A stretch of 41,168 nucleotides of DNA from Candidatus Eiseniibacteriota bacterium (GTDB taxonomy: Bacteria; Eisenbacteria; RBG-16-71-46; CAIMUX01; WJJG01), in assembly GCA_023129715.1 (NCBI GenBank), contig JAGMBO010000025.1:1-41168 (forward strand), written 5' to 3'. Position 1 is the first letter of the stretch. Each line of letters opens with the position of its first letter. The notes beneath the pieces are model-generated. The model was not told the DNA's origin, ran no database searches, and was given only the letters and a program-made list of their open reading frames with translations. The translations under genes and the position numbers were made by a program. Of this stretch, positions 1 to 7,205 are shown one piece after another.

Positions 1-20
1 CCCCACGGGAGGTGAGGACG

Positions 21-842
21 ATGAGAACTCGTCCGCGCGCCGCTGCGAAGAAGACCCGTACGCGCCGGTCGGCCGAATCTCGCCCCACCCGCCCCCGCCA
101 GACGAGGCCCACGACCGCGAAGAAGAAGCGTGGGGCGAAGCGCCCCTCCTCTGCGGCGAAGAAGGCGGCCCCCGCGGGGCAGCCGCGCAGGAAACGCAGC
201 CCGCGGGGCGCGACGACGAAGACTCCGCGCGCCCCCGCCCGCCCGGCAGCCCGCACACGCACCTCTGCCCGCCCGGCGGCGAGGACACGTGGATCCCGCG
301 CGACCGCGCCCCCTCCCTCCCCGGCCACCGTCGCCCGCATCCGGGAGCTGGAAGGGCGCGTGCGGAGTCTCGAGGCTGAACTCGCCGCCACGCGCCGCGA
401 GGCGAGCGCCCTCGCCGCCCAGAGCCGCCCGGAGAGACCCGACTCCGAGCCGGCTGTGCCTCGTGCGTCTGCGGAGAGCGCCGCATCCTCGGAGGGTGCA
501 CCTTATCCGGGAGCCTCGCAGAAGCTGGAAGAAGAACCCCCCTACGAGAAATACGACGAGGAAGAAGACTTCAGCGACTCCCTCGCCGGACTCGAGCAAC
601 GCCGCCGGGAACTCGATCGTGAGCGGGCCGATCGCGAGTTGGAACTTGGCCACGAACCCTTCTGGATGGTCTGTCCGAAGTGCGGCGAGCACCTCGGCGA
701 CCACGAGTTCGATAACATCAAGACGGAGCGCTGCGACAGCTGCGCCGGCCTCTGGATCGACAAGGGCGAGATCGAGTTGCTGCTGCTCTTCTCCGAGGAG
801 GATCGCGTCCTCGCCTACCGCGCGCGCGGGCTCCTGCAGTAG
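21..842 (+). CDS. Zinc-ribbon (zf-TFIIB type) protein with histone H1-like basic N-terminus
   Basis: About 273 residues. The first ~100 residues are almost only Lys, Arg, Ala, Pro, Ser and Thr with AAKK and KTRTRR clusters, like bacterial histone H1-like tails. A short coiled-coil-like stretch (about 105-135) and an acidic linker follow. The C-terminus is a zf-TFIIB-type zinc ribbon with CPKC (C218, C221) and CDSC (C238, C241), followed by GLWIDKGEIELL, the usual ending of that domain. The ATG at 21 is chosen because GGAGGTG lies at 9-15 with good spacing; an in-frame GTG at 12 has no such site. Zinc binding is well supported. DNA or RNA binding by the basic tail is inference from composition. 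No pathway can be named. The gene is convergent with the CBS-domain gene downstream. Confidence 0.8.
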   Translation: MRTRPRAAAKKTRTRRSAESRPTRPRQTRPTTAKKKRGAKRPSSAAKKAAPAGQPRRKRSPRGATTKTPRAPARPAARTRTSARPAARTRGSRATAPPPSPATVARIRELEGRVRSLEAELAATRREASALAAQSRPERPDSEPAVPRASAESAASSEGAPYPGASQKLEEEPPYEKYDEEEDFSDSLAGLEQRRRELDRERADRELELGHEPFWMVCPKCGEHLGDHEFDNIKTERCDSCAGLWIDKGEIELLLLFSEEDRVLAYRARGLLQ

Positions 843-847
843 GTCCG

Positions 848-1064
848 CTGCCGCCCGAAGAGGGCGCGTAGATCGAACAATACTGCGTGCTTGTAGAGTG
901 GCAGCTGGGTAGGCCCGGAGAGGGCCATTAGGAGGGTCGGGCGGAGTGCGGGTTTGCCGCACGGAGTCCGGCCCGACGTGCTGGCCCGCGGAGGGTCTGC
1001 CCAGCTGCCACTCGAAACCGGCGGCTGGTCCGGTTGCGATCTACGCGCCCTCTTCGGGCGGCAG
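848..1064. repeat. Long nested inverted repeat between convergent genes (terminator-like)
   Basis: Read directly: positions 848-875 and 1037-1064 are a perfect 28-bp inverted repeat. Inside it, 896-909 pairs perfectly with 1000-1013 (14 bp, about 21 if G.U pairs are allowed), 936-942 pairs with 971-977 (7 bp), and 946-951 pairs with 957-962 across a GTTTG loop. The right outer arm contains the last codons and stop (1041-1043) of the CBS gene; the left arm begins 5 bases after the stop of the zinc-ribbon gene. It could serve as a bidirectional terminator, be a relic of a small inverted-repeat element, or come from palindromic duplication. I see no ORF and no transposase. Confidence 0.85.
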
Positions 1065-2306
1065 AGTGATCTTCACCGAGCGGACACCGTAGGGATAGGC
1101 GTCGAGGATCGCGAAGGTCAGCCCGTGCAGCGAGAAGCTCTCCCCGACCCGCGGGATGCGACCGGCGCGCTTGAGGATCAACCCCCCCACCGTATCGCAG
1201 CGCCGCTTCGGCAAGTGTAGCCCCAACTCCTGGTTGATGTCGTCAATGTCAGTCAGCGCCTCGACGATGTAGACGCGCGGCGAGAGCCGGCGGATCTTGT
1301 GGTAGGCACGCTCGTGCTCGTCGGCCAACTCGCCGACGATCTCCTCAACGATGTCCTCGACGGTGACGATTCCCTGGCAGGCGCCGAATTCATCGACGAT
1401 CACGACCATCGGATTGCGCGCCTTCTGCATCTCGACGAGCAGGTGATCGACGCGCTTCGAGTCGGGCACGATCGGCGCCGGACGCAGATAGGCGTCGACG
1501 AGCTCGTTCGGCTCAGGGTCATAGAGCAGGTCGAAGATGTTGAGCACCCCCACAACGCGGTCGCGTTGCTTCTCATAGACGGGAATGCGCGTGTAGCCAT
1601 GCCGGCGAACGAGCGTGCGCCAGACATCGCAGGTCGCTCCGCGCTCGATGCCGATGACGCGGTTCATCGGAATCATCACCTCGCGCGCCACCGTGTCGCG
1701 GAAATCGAGGATCGATTCGAGCATGCGCTTTTCGCGCCGGCCGCTCTCATCGTCGCTCTCGGCCTCACGCACCAGGACCCGCAGCTCCTCGCGGGTCACG
1801 AAGGGATCGCGCCGGCCACGCCCCATCAGGCGCAGCAGACCGAGGACGTAGAAATGCGCGATCCCGGTCAGCGGAAGGAAAAGGTGATGAAGCAGCTCGA
1901 GACCGCGTGAATCACGCATCAGCAGACGACCGGCCCGCGATTTGCCGATCACCTTGGGCACGATCTCGGCGGCCACGACGATGACGATCGTCATCCCGAG
2001 CGTCGAGATCAGCGGCGCCACCCATCCGGCTCCGCCCGCGCGATCAACAAGCCCGGTCGCCACCGCCGCCGCAAACACGTTGAAGCCACTCTGCCCGACC
2101 AGAAACATGATCAACAAGTGCTCGCGACGCTCGAGCAGCCGCACCGCCCGACGGGCGCGCGGCTGGCCGCTGCGGGCCCGCTGGCGTAGGCGAATCCGGT
2201 TGGTCGAGATCAGGGCCATCTCCGCGGCGGAGAAGTAGGCCGACCCGGCCAGCGCCGCCAGGATCAGCGCGCAATGCAGCAGGATGGTGATCAGCCCCGG
2301 GTTCAT
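1041..2306 (-). CDS. CNNM/CorC-type membrane protein with paired CBS domains (second of tandem pair)
   Basis: 421 residues. Domain order: CNNM (DUF21) transmembrane domain about 1-185, with the EIVPK motif at 114-118; a CBS pair about 208-325, including IPVYE and VDEFGACQGIVTVEDIVEEIVGE; and a CorC_HlyC C-terminal domain about 340-414. This family is annotated as hemolysin-like or Mg2+/Co2+ efflux proteins of the inner membrane, and the CBS pair binds nucleotides. The actual substrate is not established by sequence. The ATG at 2306 overlaps the stop of the upstream gene (ATGA, 2303-2306) and has GGGGAGG four bases ahead; the longer reading frame upstream lies inside the neighbour. Co-transcribed with 2303-3565. 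Its stop lies in the right arm of the inverted repeat. Confidence 0.9.
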   Translation of the reverse strand: MNPGLITILLHCALILAALAGSAYFSAAEMALISTNRIRLRQRARSGQPRARRAVRLLERREHLLIMFLVGQSGFNVFAAAVATGLVDRAGGAGWVAPLISTLGMTIVIVVAAEIVPKVIGKSRAGRLLMRDSRGLELLHHLFLPLTGIAHFYVLGLLRLMGRGRRDPFVTREELRVLVREAESDDESGRREKRMLESILDFRDTVAREVMIPMNRVIGIERGATCDVWRTLVRRHGYTRIPVYEKQRDRVVGVLNIFDLLYDPEPNELVDAYLRPAPIVPDSKRVDHLLVEMQKARNPMVVIVDEFGACQGIVTVEDIVEEIVGELADEHERAYHKIRRLSPRVYIVEALTDIDDINQELGLHLPKRRCDTVGGLILKRAGRIPRVGESFSLHGLTFAILDAYPYGVRSVKITLPPEEGA

Positions 2307-3565
2307 CGGGCCTCCCCATCCCGTCGCGGCAGCTCGAGCAACACCTTGCGGACCTGGTGCCGGGCCACCTCCAGGATGTGGAATCGCAGGCCACGCCACT
2401 CGAGGATGCTCCCCGGGCGGGGAATGCGGCCATGCACCTCGCAGAGGAACCCATTGAGGGTGACGGCGGAATCGGCGGGGAGTTCGAGGTGCAACGACTC
2501 GTTCAAATCAGGCAGCGGAATTCGCCCCGGCAGGATGTAGAGCCCTTCCCCCTTCTTGCGAATCGGGGTTTCCTCGAGGTCGAACTCATCGTAGATATCG
2601 CCGACGATCTCCTCGATCAAATCCTCGCGCGTGATCAGGCCGAGCATCTCCCCATACTCGTTGACCACGATGACCATCGCCGTGCGGGCGTGCTGAATGG
2701 CATAGAAAATCCGATCGGCCGGAGCGGCGTCGGGGAAGAAAGCCACCGGGCGCAACAGGTCGCGCAAACCCTTCTCGGGGGCCAGGAGATACTCCTTGGC
2801 CTGGACGAAGCCGATCACATTGTCGGGTTCGTTCTCGTAGACCGGATAGCGCGAGTGGCGCGTCGCGCGCATCTGGCGCACGATCTCTTCGGCCTTCTCA
2901 TCCGCATCAAGGTCGACGACGTCGACCCGCGGCGTCATGATCTGCTCGGCCGTGCGCGCCGGGAACTCGAGGATGTTCTGCACGAAGCGGCTCTCGTTCG
3001 GCGTCATGACCGCCGGCTCATCGTCGGCGTCTTCGAGCACGGCCCGCAGTTCGGCGCGCGAGATCATCTGCGGCGTCACCGGCATTTCGGCCGGGAAGCC
3101 GACCGCGCGCAGGATCAAGGTGGCCAGGCGGTGGAAGGCGAGCGCCAGGGGGCCGATCAGGCGGCAGCTCAAGGCGAGCACCCCGGCGACGGCTCGGGCC
3201 ACGCCGACGGGGAAGTTGACCGCCAGGGTCTTCGGGGTGATCTCCCCGAAGAAGAGCACGACGAGGGTCACGCCGACGAACGAGACCTCGACCGCCCGCG
3301 CGCGATCCTCGATGAGGGTCAGAAAGAAGGCAGTGGTGATCGAGGAGAGGGCGATGTTGACCAGGTTGTTGCCCACCAGCAGCGTGCTCAGGGTGCGCGC
3401 CGGTTCGGCCAGGAGCCCGAGGATCCGCCGCGAGGCCCGGTCGCGGCGCTCCTCCATCTTGTGCAGCTGCAACCGGCTGAGCGAGAAGACCGCCGCCTCG
3501 GTGCCCGAGAAGAAGGCTGAGAGGGCAAGCAGCCCGATCATCAGCCCAAGCAGAACTGTGCCCAC
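2303..3565 (-). CDS. CNNM/CorC-type membrane protein with paired CBS domains (first of tandem pair)
   Basis: 420 residues from the GTG at 3565, chosen because GGGGGAGG precedes it by about six bases; an upstream in-frame GTG (3601) would add 12 residues and has no ribosome site. The N-terminal membrane helix (GTVLLGLMIGLLALSAFFSG) starts the CNNM/DUF21 domain, which has EITPK near residue 155. A CBS pair follows (from IMTPRVDVVDLD to GLITREDLIEEIVGDIYDE), then a CorC_HlyC domain (from GLYILPGRIPLPDLNE). It is a paralogue of the downstream gene, and the two overlap by four bases. Tandem CorC/HlyC paralogues are common and may form hetero-oligomers, but that is inference. Predicted inner-membrane ion transporter or regulator; substrate unknown. 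Confidence 0.9.
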   Translation of the reverse strand: MGTVLLGLMIGLLALSAFFSGTEAAVFSLSRLQLHKMEERRDRASRRILGLLAEPARTLSTLLVGNNLVNIALSSITTAFFLTLIEDRARAVEVSFVGVTLVVLFFGEITPKTLAVNFPVGVARAVAGVLALSCRLIGPLALAFHRLATLILRAVGFPAEMPVTPQMISRAELRAVLEDADDEPAVMTPNESRFVQNILEFPARTAEQIMTPRVDVVDLDADEKAEEIVRQMRATRHSRYPVYENEPDNVIGFVQAKEYLLAPEKGLRDLLRPVAFFPDAAPADRIFYAIQHARTAMVIVVNEYGEMLGLITREDLIEEIVGDIYDEFDLEETPIRKKGEGLYILPGRIPLPDLNESLHLELPADSAVTLNGFLCEVHGRIPRPGSILEWRGLRFHILEVARHQVRKVLLELPRRDGEAR

Positions 3566-3666
3566 GGCACTCCTCCCCCGGCCCTTGGAAGGGCATCCCA
3601 CGGTCCCGGCGGACAGCGCGGCGGCCCATGGCGGCAGTCTCGGCGGGATCGGCCCGCTCCAGCCGC

Positions 3667-3695
3667 AGTCTAGGAATCTGGCCGGGAAGGGTCAA
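3667..3695 (-). promoter_or_regulatory. Candidate sigma-70 promoter for the CBS gene pair
   Basis: On the minus strand: TTGACC (3695-3690), 17-bp spacer, TAGACT (3672-3667). The -10 lies about 100 bases upstream of the GTG at 3565. Five of six and four of six matches to the consensus. Confidence 0.55.
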
Positions 3696-3731
3696 GGCGC
3701 CTGGAGCCGGCACCCTTCGCCGAGCCAATCC

Positions 3732-3761
3732 TTGCGACGCCCGTGGCCGGTGCCGTAGTAT
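3732..3761 (+). promoter_or_regulatory. Candidate sigma-70 promoter for the PpiC-type chaperone
   Basis: TTGCGA (3732-3737), 18-bp spacer, TAGTAT (3756-3761), in the divergent gap and about 130 bases upstream of the ATG at 3895. The hexamers are only moderate matches. Confidence 0.4.
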
Positions 3762-3894
3762 AGCCTGTCTGTGATCCTGCAGGGGTGAACGATCCGCCGG
3801 ATCGTCCGGGCGGCTCGCGGTACTCGCTGCGGCCCCCGCCGGAGCGGCAAGTTGCGTCAGCCCCTGACCAGACCCTGAAGTTGAGGAGCGGGCC

Positions 3895-5712
3895 ATGGCA
3901 GTCTTCGAAGCAATGCGCGAGAAAACCAAGGTGATCCTCTGGATCACCGTCATCGCCTTTGTCGGCTTGATCTTCCTGGCGTGGGGCGCCGATTTCGCCA
4001 CCCGCTCCCAGGGTGGCCCCGAGGCGGGCATCCTGGGCCGCGTCAATGGCGAGCCGATCCAGGCGGACGCGTACAGCCTGATTCTCGAACAGTCCCGCCA
4101 GACCTACGAGCAACAGACCGGCCGCCGGGCCGACGATGCGGCCCACGTGCAATTGCAGGCGACCACCTGGGAACGGATGGTCGACCGCATCTTGATGCAC
4201 CAAACGGCCGAGCGGCATGACATCTTGGTGACCGACCAGGAAATCGCCAACGCCATGCTCTTCAGCCCCCTGCCCCGCTTCCGTTCGGGGGACATCTTCC
4301 GCAACGCGGCGGGGGAATTCGATTTCGCCAGCTACCAGAACTGGCTCGCCGACCCGCGCACCAACACCCTCCCGCTCGAGGCAGAGTATCGTGAGTTGCT
4401 CACCGCGCAGAAACTGCGCCTCCTGATGCTCTCGGCGGTCAAGGTCTCGGGCGAAGAGGTCCGTAGCCGCTGGCTCGAGGAGAACGAGAAGGTCACCATC
4501 GGATACGCGCAGATCCCCTACTACCAGATCAAGACCGAAGACCGCCCCACGGACGAAGATCTCGAAGCCTACATGCGCGCCAATGCCGAGGACTTCGAGC
4601 GGCCCGCCCAGGTAGTCATCGAGTATGTCAAGCTCTCCAAGGTGCCCACGGCCGAGGACACGCTCGAGGCGCGCACGGAAATCGAGGAAGCGCGTAGCGA
4701 GCTCGATCGCGGAGAGGACTTCGCCCTGGTCGTCCAGGCCTACTCCGAGGCCCCCCGCAACCGCTGGGGCGGTGAGGGCGCGATCTACTGGACTGAACAG
4801 GAGCTCTCTCCCGCCAAGGTGCGCACGGCCGCCTTCGAACTCGGGGTGGGGGAGGTCAGTGAGATCATCGAGAGCCGGCGCGGCTTCCACATTGTGCGCG
4901 TGGAAGACCGCACCATCGCGGAAGAGATCGAGAAGGTCAAGATTGCCGAGATCTACATCCCCATCGAGGTCTCCTACGAAACCAACAACGCCCTGCGCGA
5001 CATGGCGCTCGATCTCGTCGACAGCACCGGAACGGCCGGCTTCCGTGAAACCGCTGAGACAGCGGGGCTCGAAGTGCAATCGACCGGGGCCTTCGATCCG
5101 CAAAGCTTCATCCCCGGTTTGGGCAATCTCGCCCCCGCCAAGGACTTCGCCCGCCAGGCCCAGCCGGGCCAGACCAGCCGAGCGATCCTGACGACCGATG
5201 CCTGGTACGTGCTGCACCTCAGCGATCGGATTCCCCCGCAGCTCCCGCAGCTCGACGATATCCGCGGCCTGATTCGCAATCGTTATCAGACCGGGCGGCG
5301 CAAGGTGCTCGGCGAGCAGCGGGCCGAGGCGATCCTGGCGCACTGCCACCAGGGCATGTCCCTCGAAGAGGCCTCCGCCAGCGACAGCCTCGCGGTCTAT
5401 CAGGTTGTCGAGGATGTCGTTCGCCGCGGCCCCATTCGCGGCCTGGGCTACGACCCGCAGCTGAATGTCTTCTGTTTCCGGTCGAACGATGCGGGGCTGA
5501 TCCCGGAAGTGCTCACCGGAAACCAGGCCGTCTTCCTCGTTGAAGTCATGACGCCTCCGAGCTACGACGCCGAGGCCTTCGAGGTCGCCAGGCGTGAGCT
5601 GCGCTCGCGACTCCTGCAGGAGAAGCAGACCCAGGCGGGGAGTGAGTGGATGGCATCGCTTCGCGAGCAGGCGACGATCGAGGACTACCGCCCGGTAATC
5701 GCCGCGCTCTAG
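3895..5712 (+). CDS. Membrane-anchored PpiC-type peptidyl-prolyl isomerase / periplasmic chaperone (PpiD/SurA family)
   Basis: 605 residues. A short cytoplasmic start (MAVFEAMREKTK) precedes one membrane helix at about 13-30, then a SurA_N-like helical region to about 200 and a PpiC-type rotamase domain about 235-338 (WGGEGAIYW, AAFELGVGEVSEIIESRRGF). A second, degenerate rotamase-like region may fill the C-terminus. PpiD-type proteins sit at the inner membrane, face the periplasm and help fold exported proteins. The start is supported by GAGGAG six bases ahead of the ATG. The flippase gene follows almost at once, so the two may share a transcript although the functions differ. A second PpiC-type protein (33768-35018) is a lipoprotein, so the cell has at least two envelope PPIases. 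Confidence 0.88.
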   Translation: MAVFEAMREKTKVILWITVIAFVGLIFLAWGADFATRSQGGPEAGILGRVNGEPIQADAYSLILEQSRQTYEQQTGRRADDAAHVQLQATTWERMVDRILMHQTAERHDILVTDQEIANAMLFSPLPRFRSGDIFRNAAGEFDFASYQNWLADPRTNTLPLEAEYRELLTAQKLRLLMLSAVKVSGEEVRSRWLEENEKVTIGYAQIPYYQIKTEDRPTDEDLEAYMRANAEDFERPAQVVIEYVKLSKVPTAEDTLEARTEIEEARSELDRGEDFALVVQAYSEAPRNRWGGEGAIYWTEQELSPAKVRTAAFELGVGEVSEIIESRRGFHIVRVEDRTIAEEIEKVKIAEIYIPIEVSYETNNALRDMALDLVDSTGTAGFRETAETAGLEVQSTGAFDPQSFIPGLGNLAPAKDFARQAQPGQTSRAILTTDAWYVLHLSDRIPPQLPQLDDIRGLIRNRYQTGRRKVLGEQRAEAILAHCHQGMSLEEASASDSLAVYQVVEDVVRRGPIRGLGYDPQLNVFCFRSNDAGLIPEVLTGNQAVFLVEVMTPPSYDAEAFEVARRELRSRLLQEKQTQAGSEWMASLREQATIEDYRPVIAAL

Positions 5713-5734
5713 CGTGGGCGTGGGGGAAGATCCC

Positions 5735-7075
5735 GTGCCGCGCGATCGACGAGCCCCGGGAGACGCCGGCGGCCTGCTGCTGCGGCGGATCGCGGCCAGC
5801 GCCTTCGCCCGCCATGTCGGGCTGCTCGTCTCTGGCGCGGCCCTGGGCCATGGTCTCACCGCTCTGGCGGCACCCATCCTCGGCCGCCTCTACACCCCTA
5901 CCGAGTTCGGACTTCTGGCGCTCTTCACCGCCCTGGTCGCGATTCTGGCGGAGGCAGCCAGCTGGCGGTATGAACTCGCCATCGTTCTCCCGGCCGATGA
6001 TGAGGACGCCCGGACACTGGTCGCGCTGGCCGGTCTGGTCGTCATCGCCATGGCGCTCGCTTCACTCGCAGCCGTCGCCCTGGCGGGAGACGCTCTCGCG
6101 CGGGTGCTCGAGAGCCCGGCACTCGCTCCCTATCTCTGGTGGCTGCCGCCGGCGCTGCTGGTCATCGGCCTCTACCGTGTGCTCAGTTACTGGGCGACGC
6201 GCAAGCGGGCCTACCGGCGGCTCTCGGCGGCCCAGATCGCCCGGTCGCTCACCGCGGCGACTGTCCAGCTCGCGACGGGTCTGCTGGGATTCCAGGCCGG
6301 CGGATTGATCGGCGGACGCGTCGCCGGGGAGACGGGCGCCCTGGCCGCCCTCGGCGGGCTCTTTTGTCGCCGCGGGGGAAGACCGCCGCTGCCGCACCCC
6401 ATGCGCATCGACAGCCTGCGCCGGCTCGCTCGGGAGTATGCCGACTTCCCCAAGTTCAGTCTCCCCCAAGGCTTCGTCAATGCCGTCTCCCAGAGCATGC
6501 CCGCCTTCCTGCTCGCCTACTTCTTCGATGCGCACATCGTCGGCCTCTATGCGATGGCCCACCGCCTGCTCCACCTGCCGGCGCGTTTCATCGGCCAGGC
6601 GGTGCGCCAGGTCTTCCTGCAGCAGGCGAGCGAGCGGCTCCAGCAGGCCGGGGATCTCCGTCGCCTGCATCTCCAGACCACCCTGGCGCTCGCCGGGCTC
6701 GGGTTCTTCCCTGCGCTGATCGTGCTGCTCTGGGGACCGGAGCTCTTCGCCCTCTTCCTCGGCGACGCCTGGCAGGCCGCAGGAGGCTACGCGCGCTGGA
6801 TGGTGCTCTGGCTCTTCTTCGCCTTCATCAACCCGCCCTCCACCGTGCTGATGCAAGTCCTGCGTCGCCAACAGATCCTGCTGATCTTCGACTTGGCCCT
6901 CTTCGCCTGCCGCACGGGCCTGCTGGTCTACGCCGGGCTGCGCATGTCCGCCGAGACGGCGATCGCCGCTTTCAGCCTCGCCGGGGCGGTCTTCAACGCG
7001 GCCCTGATTGTCGGCATGCTCATCTACGGCCGCCGCGCGCGCCTTTCGGCGCCGGTCGACCCGCAGGCGACTTGA
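5735..7075 (+). CDS. Polysaccharide flippase (Wzx/PST family, MOP superfamily)
   Basis: 446 residues with about 12 hydrophobic segments, starting with GLLVSGAALGHGLTALAAPI. The stretch LYTPTEFGLLALFTAL followed by WRYELAIVLP is typical of WzxC-like lipopolysaccharide and O-antigen flippases. These carry undecaprenyl-linked glycan units across the inner membrane. The GTG at 5735 is chosen because GGGGGAAG lies five bases ahead; an in-frame GTG at 5714, one base after the upstream stop, would add seven residues and has no ribosome site. It heads the glycan cassette with the next three genes. No polymerase (Wzy) or initiating glycosyltransferase is in the window, so the substrate cannot be named. 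Confidence 0.85.
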   Translation: MPRDRRAPGDAGGLLLRRIAASAFARHVGLLVSGAALGHGLTALAAPILGRLYTPTEFGLLALFTALVAILAEAASWRYELAIVLPADDEDARTLVALAGLVVIAMALASLAAVALAGDALARVLESPALAPYLWWLPPALLVIGLYRVLSYWATRKRAYRRLSAAQIARSLTAATVQLATGLLGFQAGGLIGGRVAGETGALAALGGLFCRRGGRPPLPHPMRIDSLRRLAREYADFPKFSLPQGFVNAVSQSMPAFLLAYFFDAHIVGLYAMAHRLLHLPARFIGQAVRQVFLQQASERLQQAGDLRRLHLQTTLALAGLGFFPALIVLLWGPELFALFLGDAWQAAGGYARWMVLWLFFAFINPPSTVLMQVLRRQQILLIFDLALFACRTGLLVYAGLRMSAETAIAAFSLAGAVFNAALIVGMLIYGRRARLSAPVDPQAT

Positions 7076-7100
7076 CAGCGTTTTCACGGCAACCCATAGT
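7072..7100 (+). promoter_or_regulatory. Sigma-70 promoter for the asparagine synthetase-like gene and cassette
   Basis: TTGACA (7072-7077, perfect, overlapping the flippase stop codon), 17-bp spacer, CATAGT (7095-7100). It lies about 105 bases upstream of the ATG at 7206 and suggests that the three downstream genes can be transcribed separately from the flippase. Confidence 0.6.
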
Positions 7101-7205
7101 GAGTCTGGCGTTTACGACTGATGATACCCAAGAGGCCGACGGTCTCGACGCGCCCCCAGGCAACGAGCCTGTCTCGGTGCCGGCGGGGGGCGCGAGGAAA
7201 GCCGG

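Larger units (their letters stand above)
3566..3894. other. 329-bp divergent intergenic region
   Basis: No gene seen. It separates the CBS gene pair (-) from the PpiC-type chaperone (+) and holds a candidate promoter for each (see separate entries). In the ~130-base leader of the chaperone gene there is a small perfect hairpin at 3789-3805 (ACGATCC, loop GCC, GGATCGT). A terminator role is unlikely because no T-tract follows. Confidence 0.6.

Noticed and set aside
1299-1910. A 203-residue plus-strand frame
   Set aside because: Antisense to the CBS domains; no start signal and no family features.
3670-5877. A 735-residue open frame on the minus strand
   Set aside because: It is antisense to the PpiC chaperone; the sense frame has clear domains and a ribosome site.
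7076-7205. A c-di-GMP (GEMM-I) riboswitch: the leader has TTCACGGCAACCC
   Set aside because: Only the first conserved block is partly present. The GACGCAAAGCC block and the closing stem are missing; a promoter explains the start of the region.
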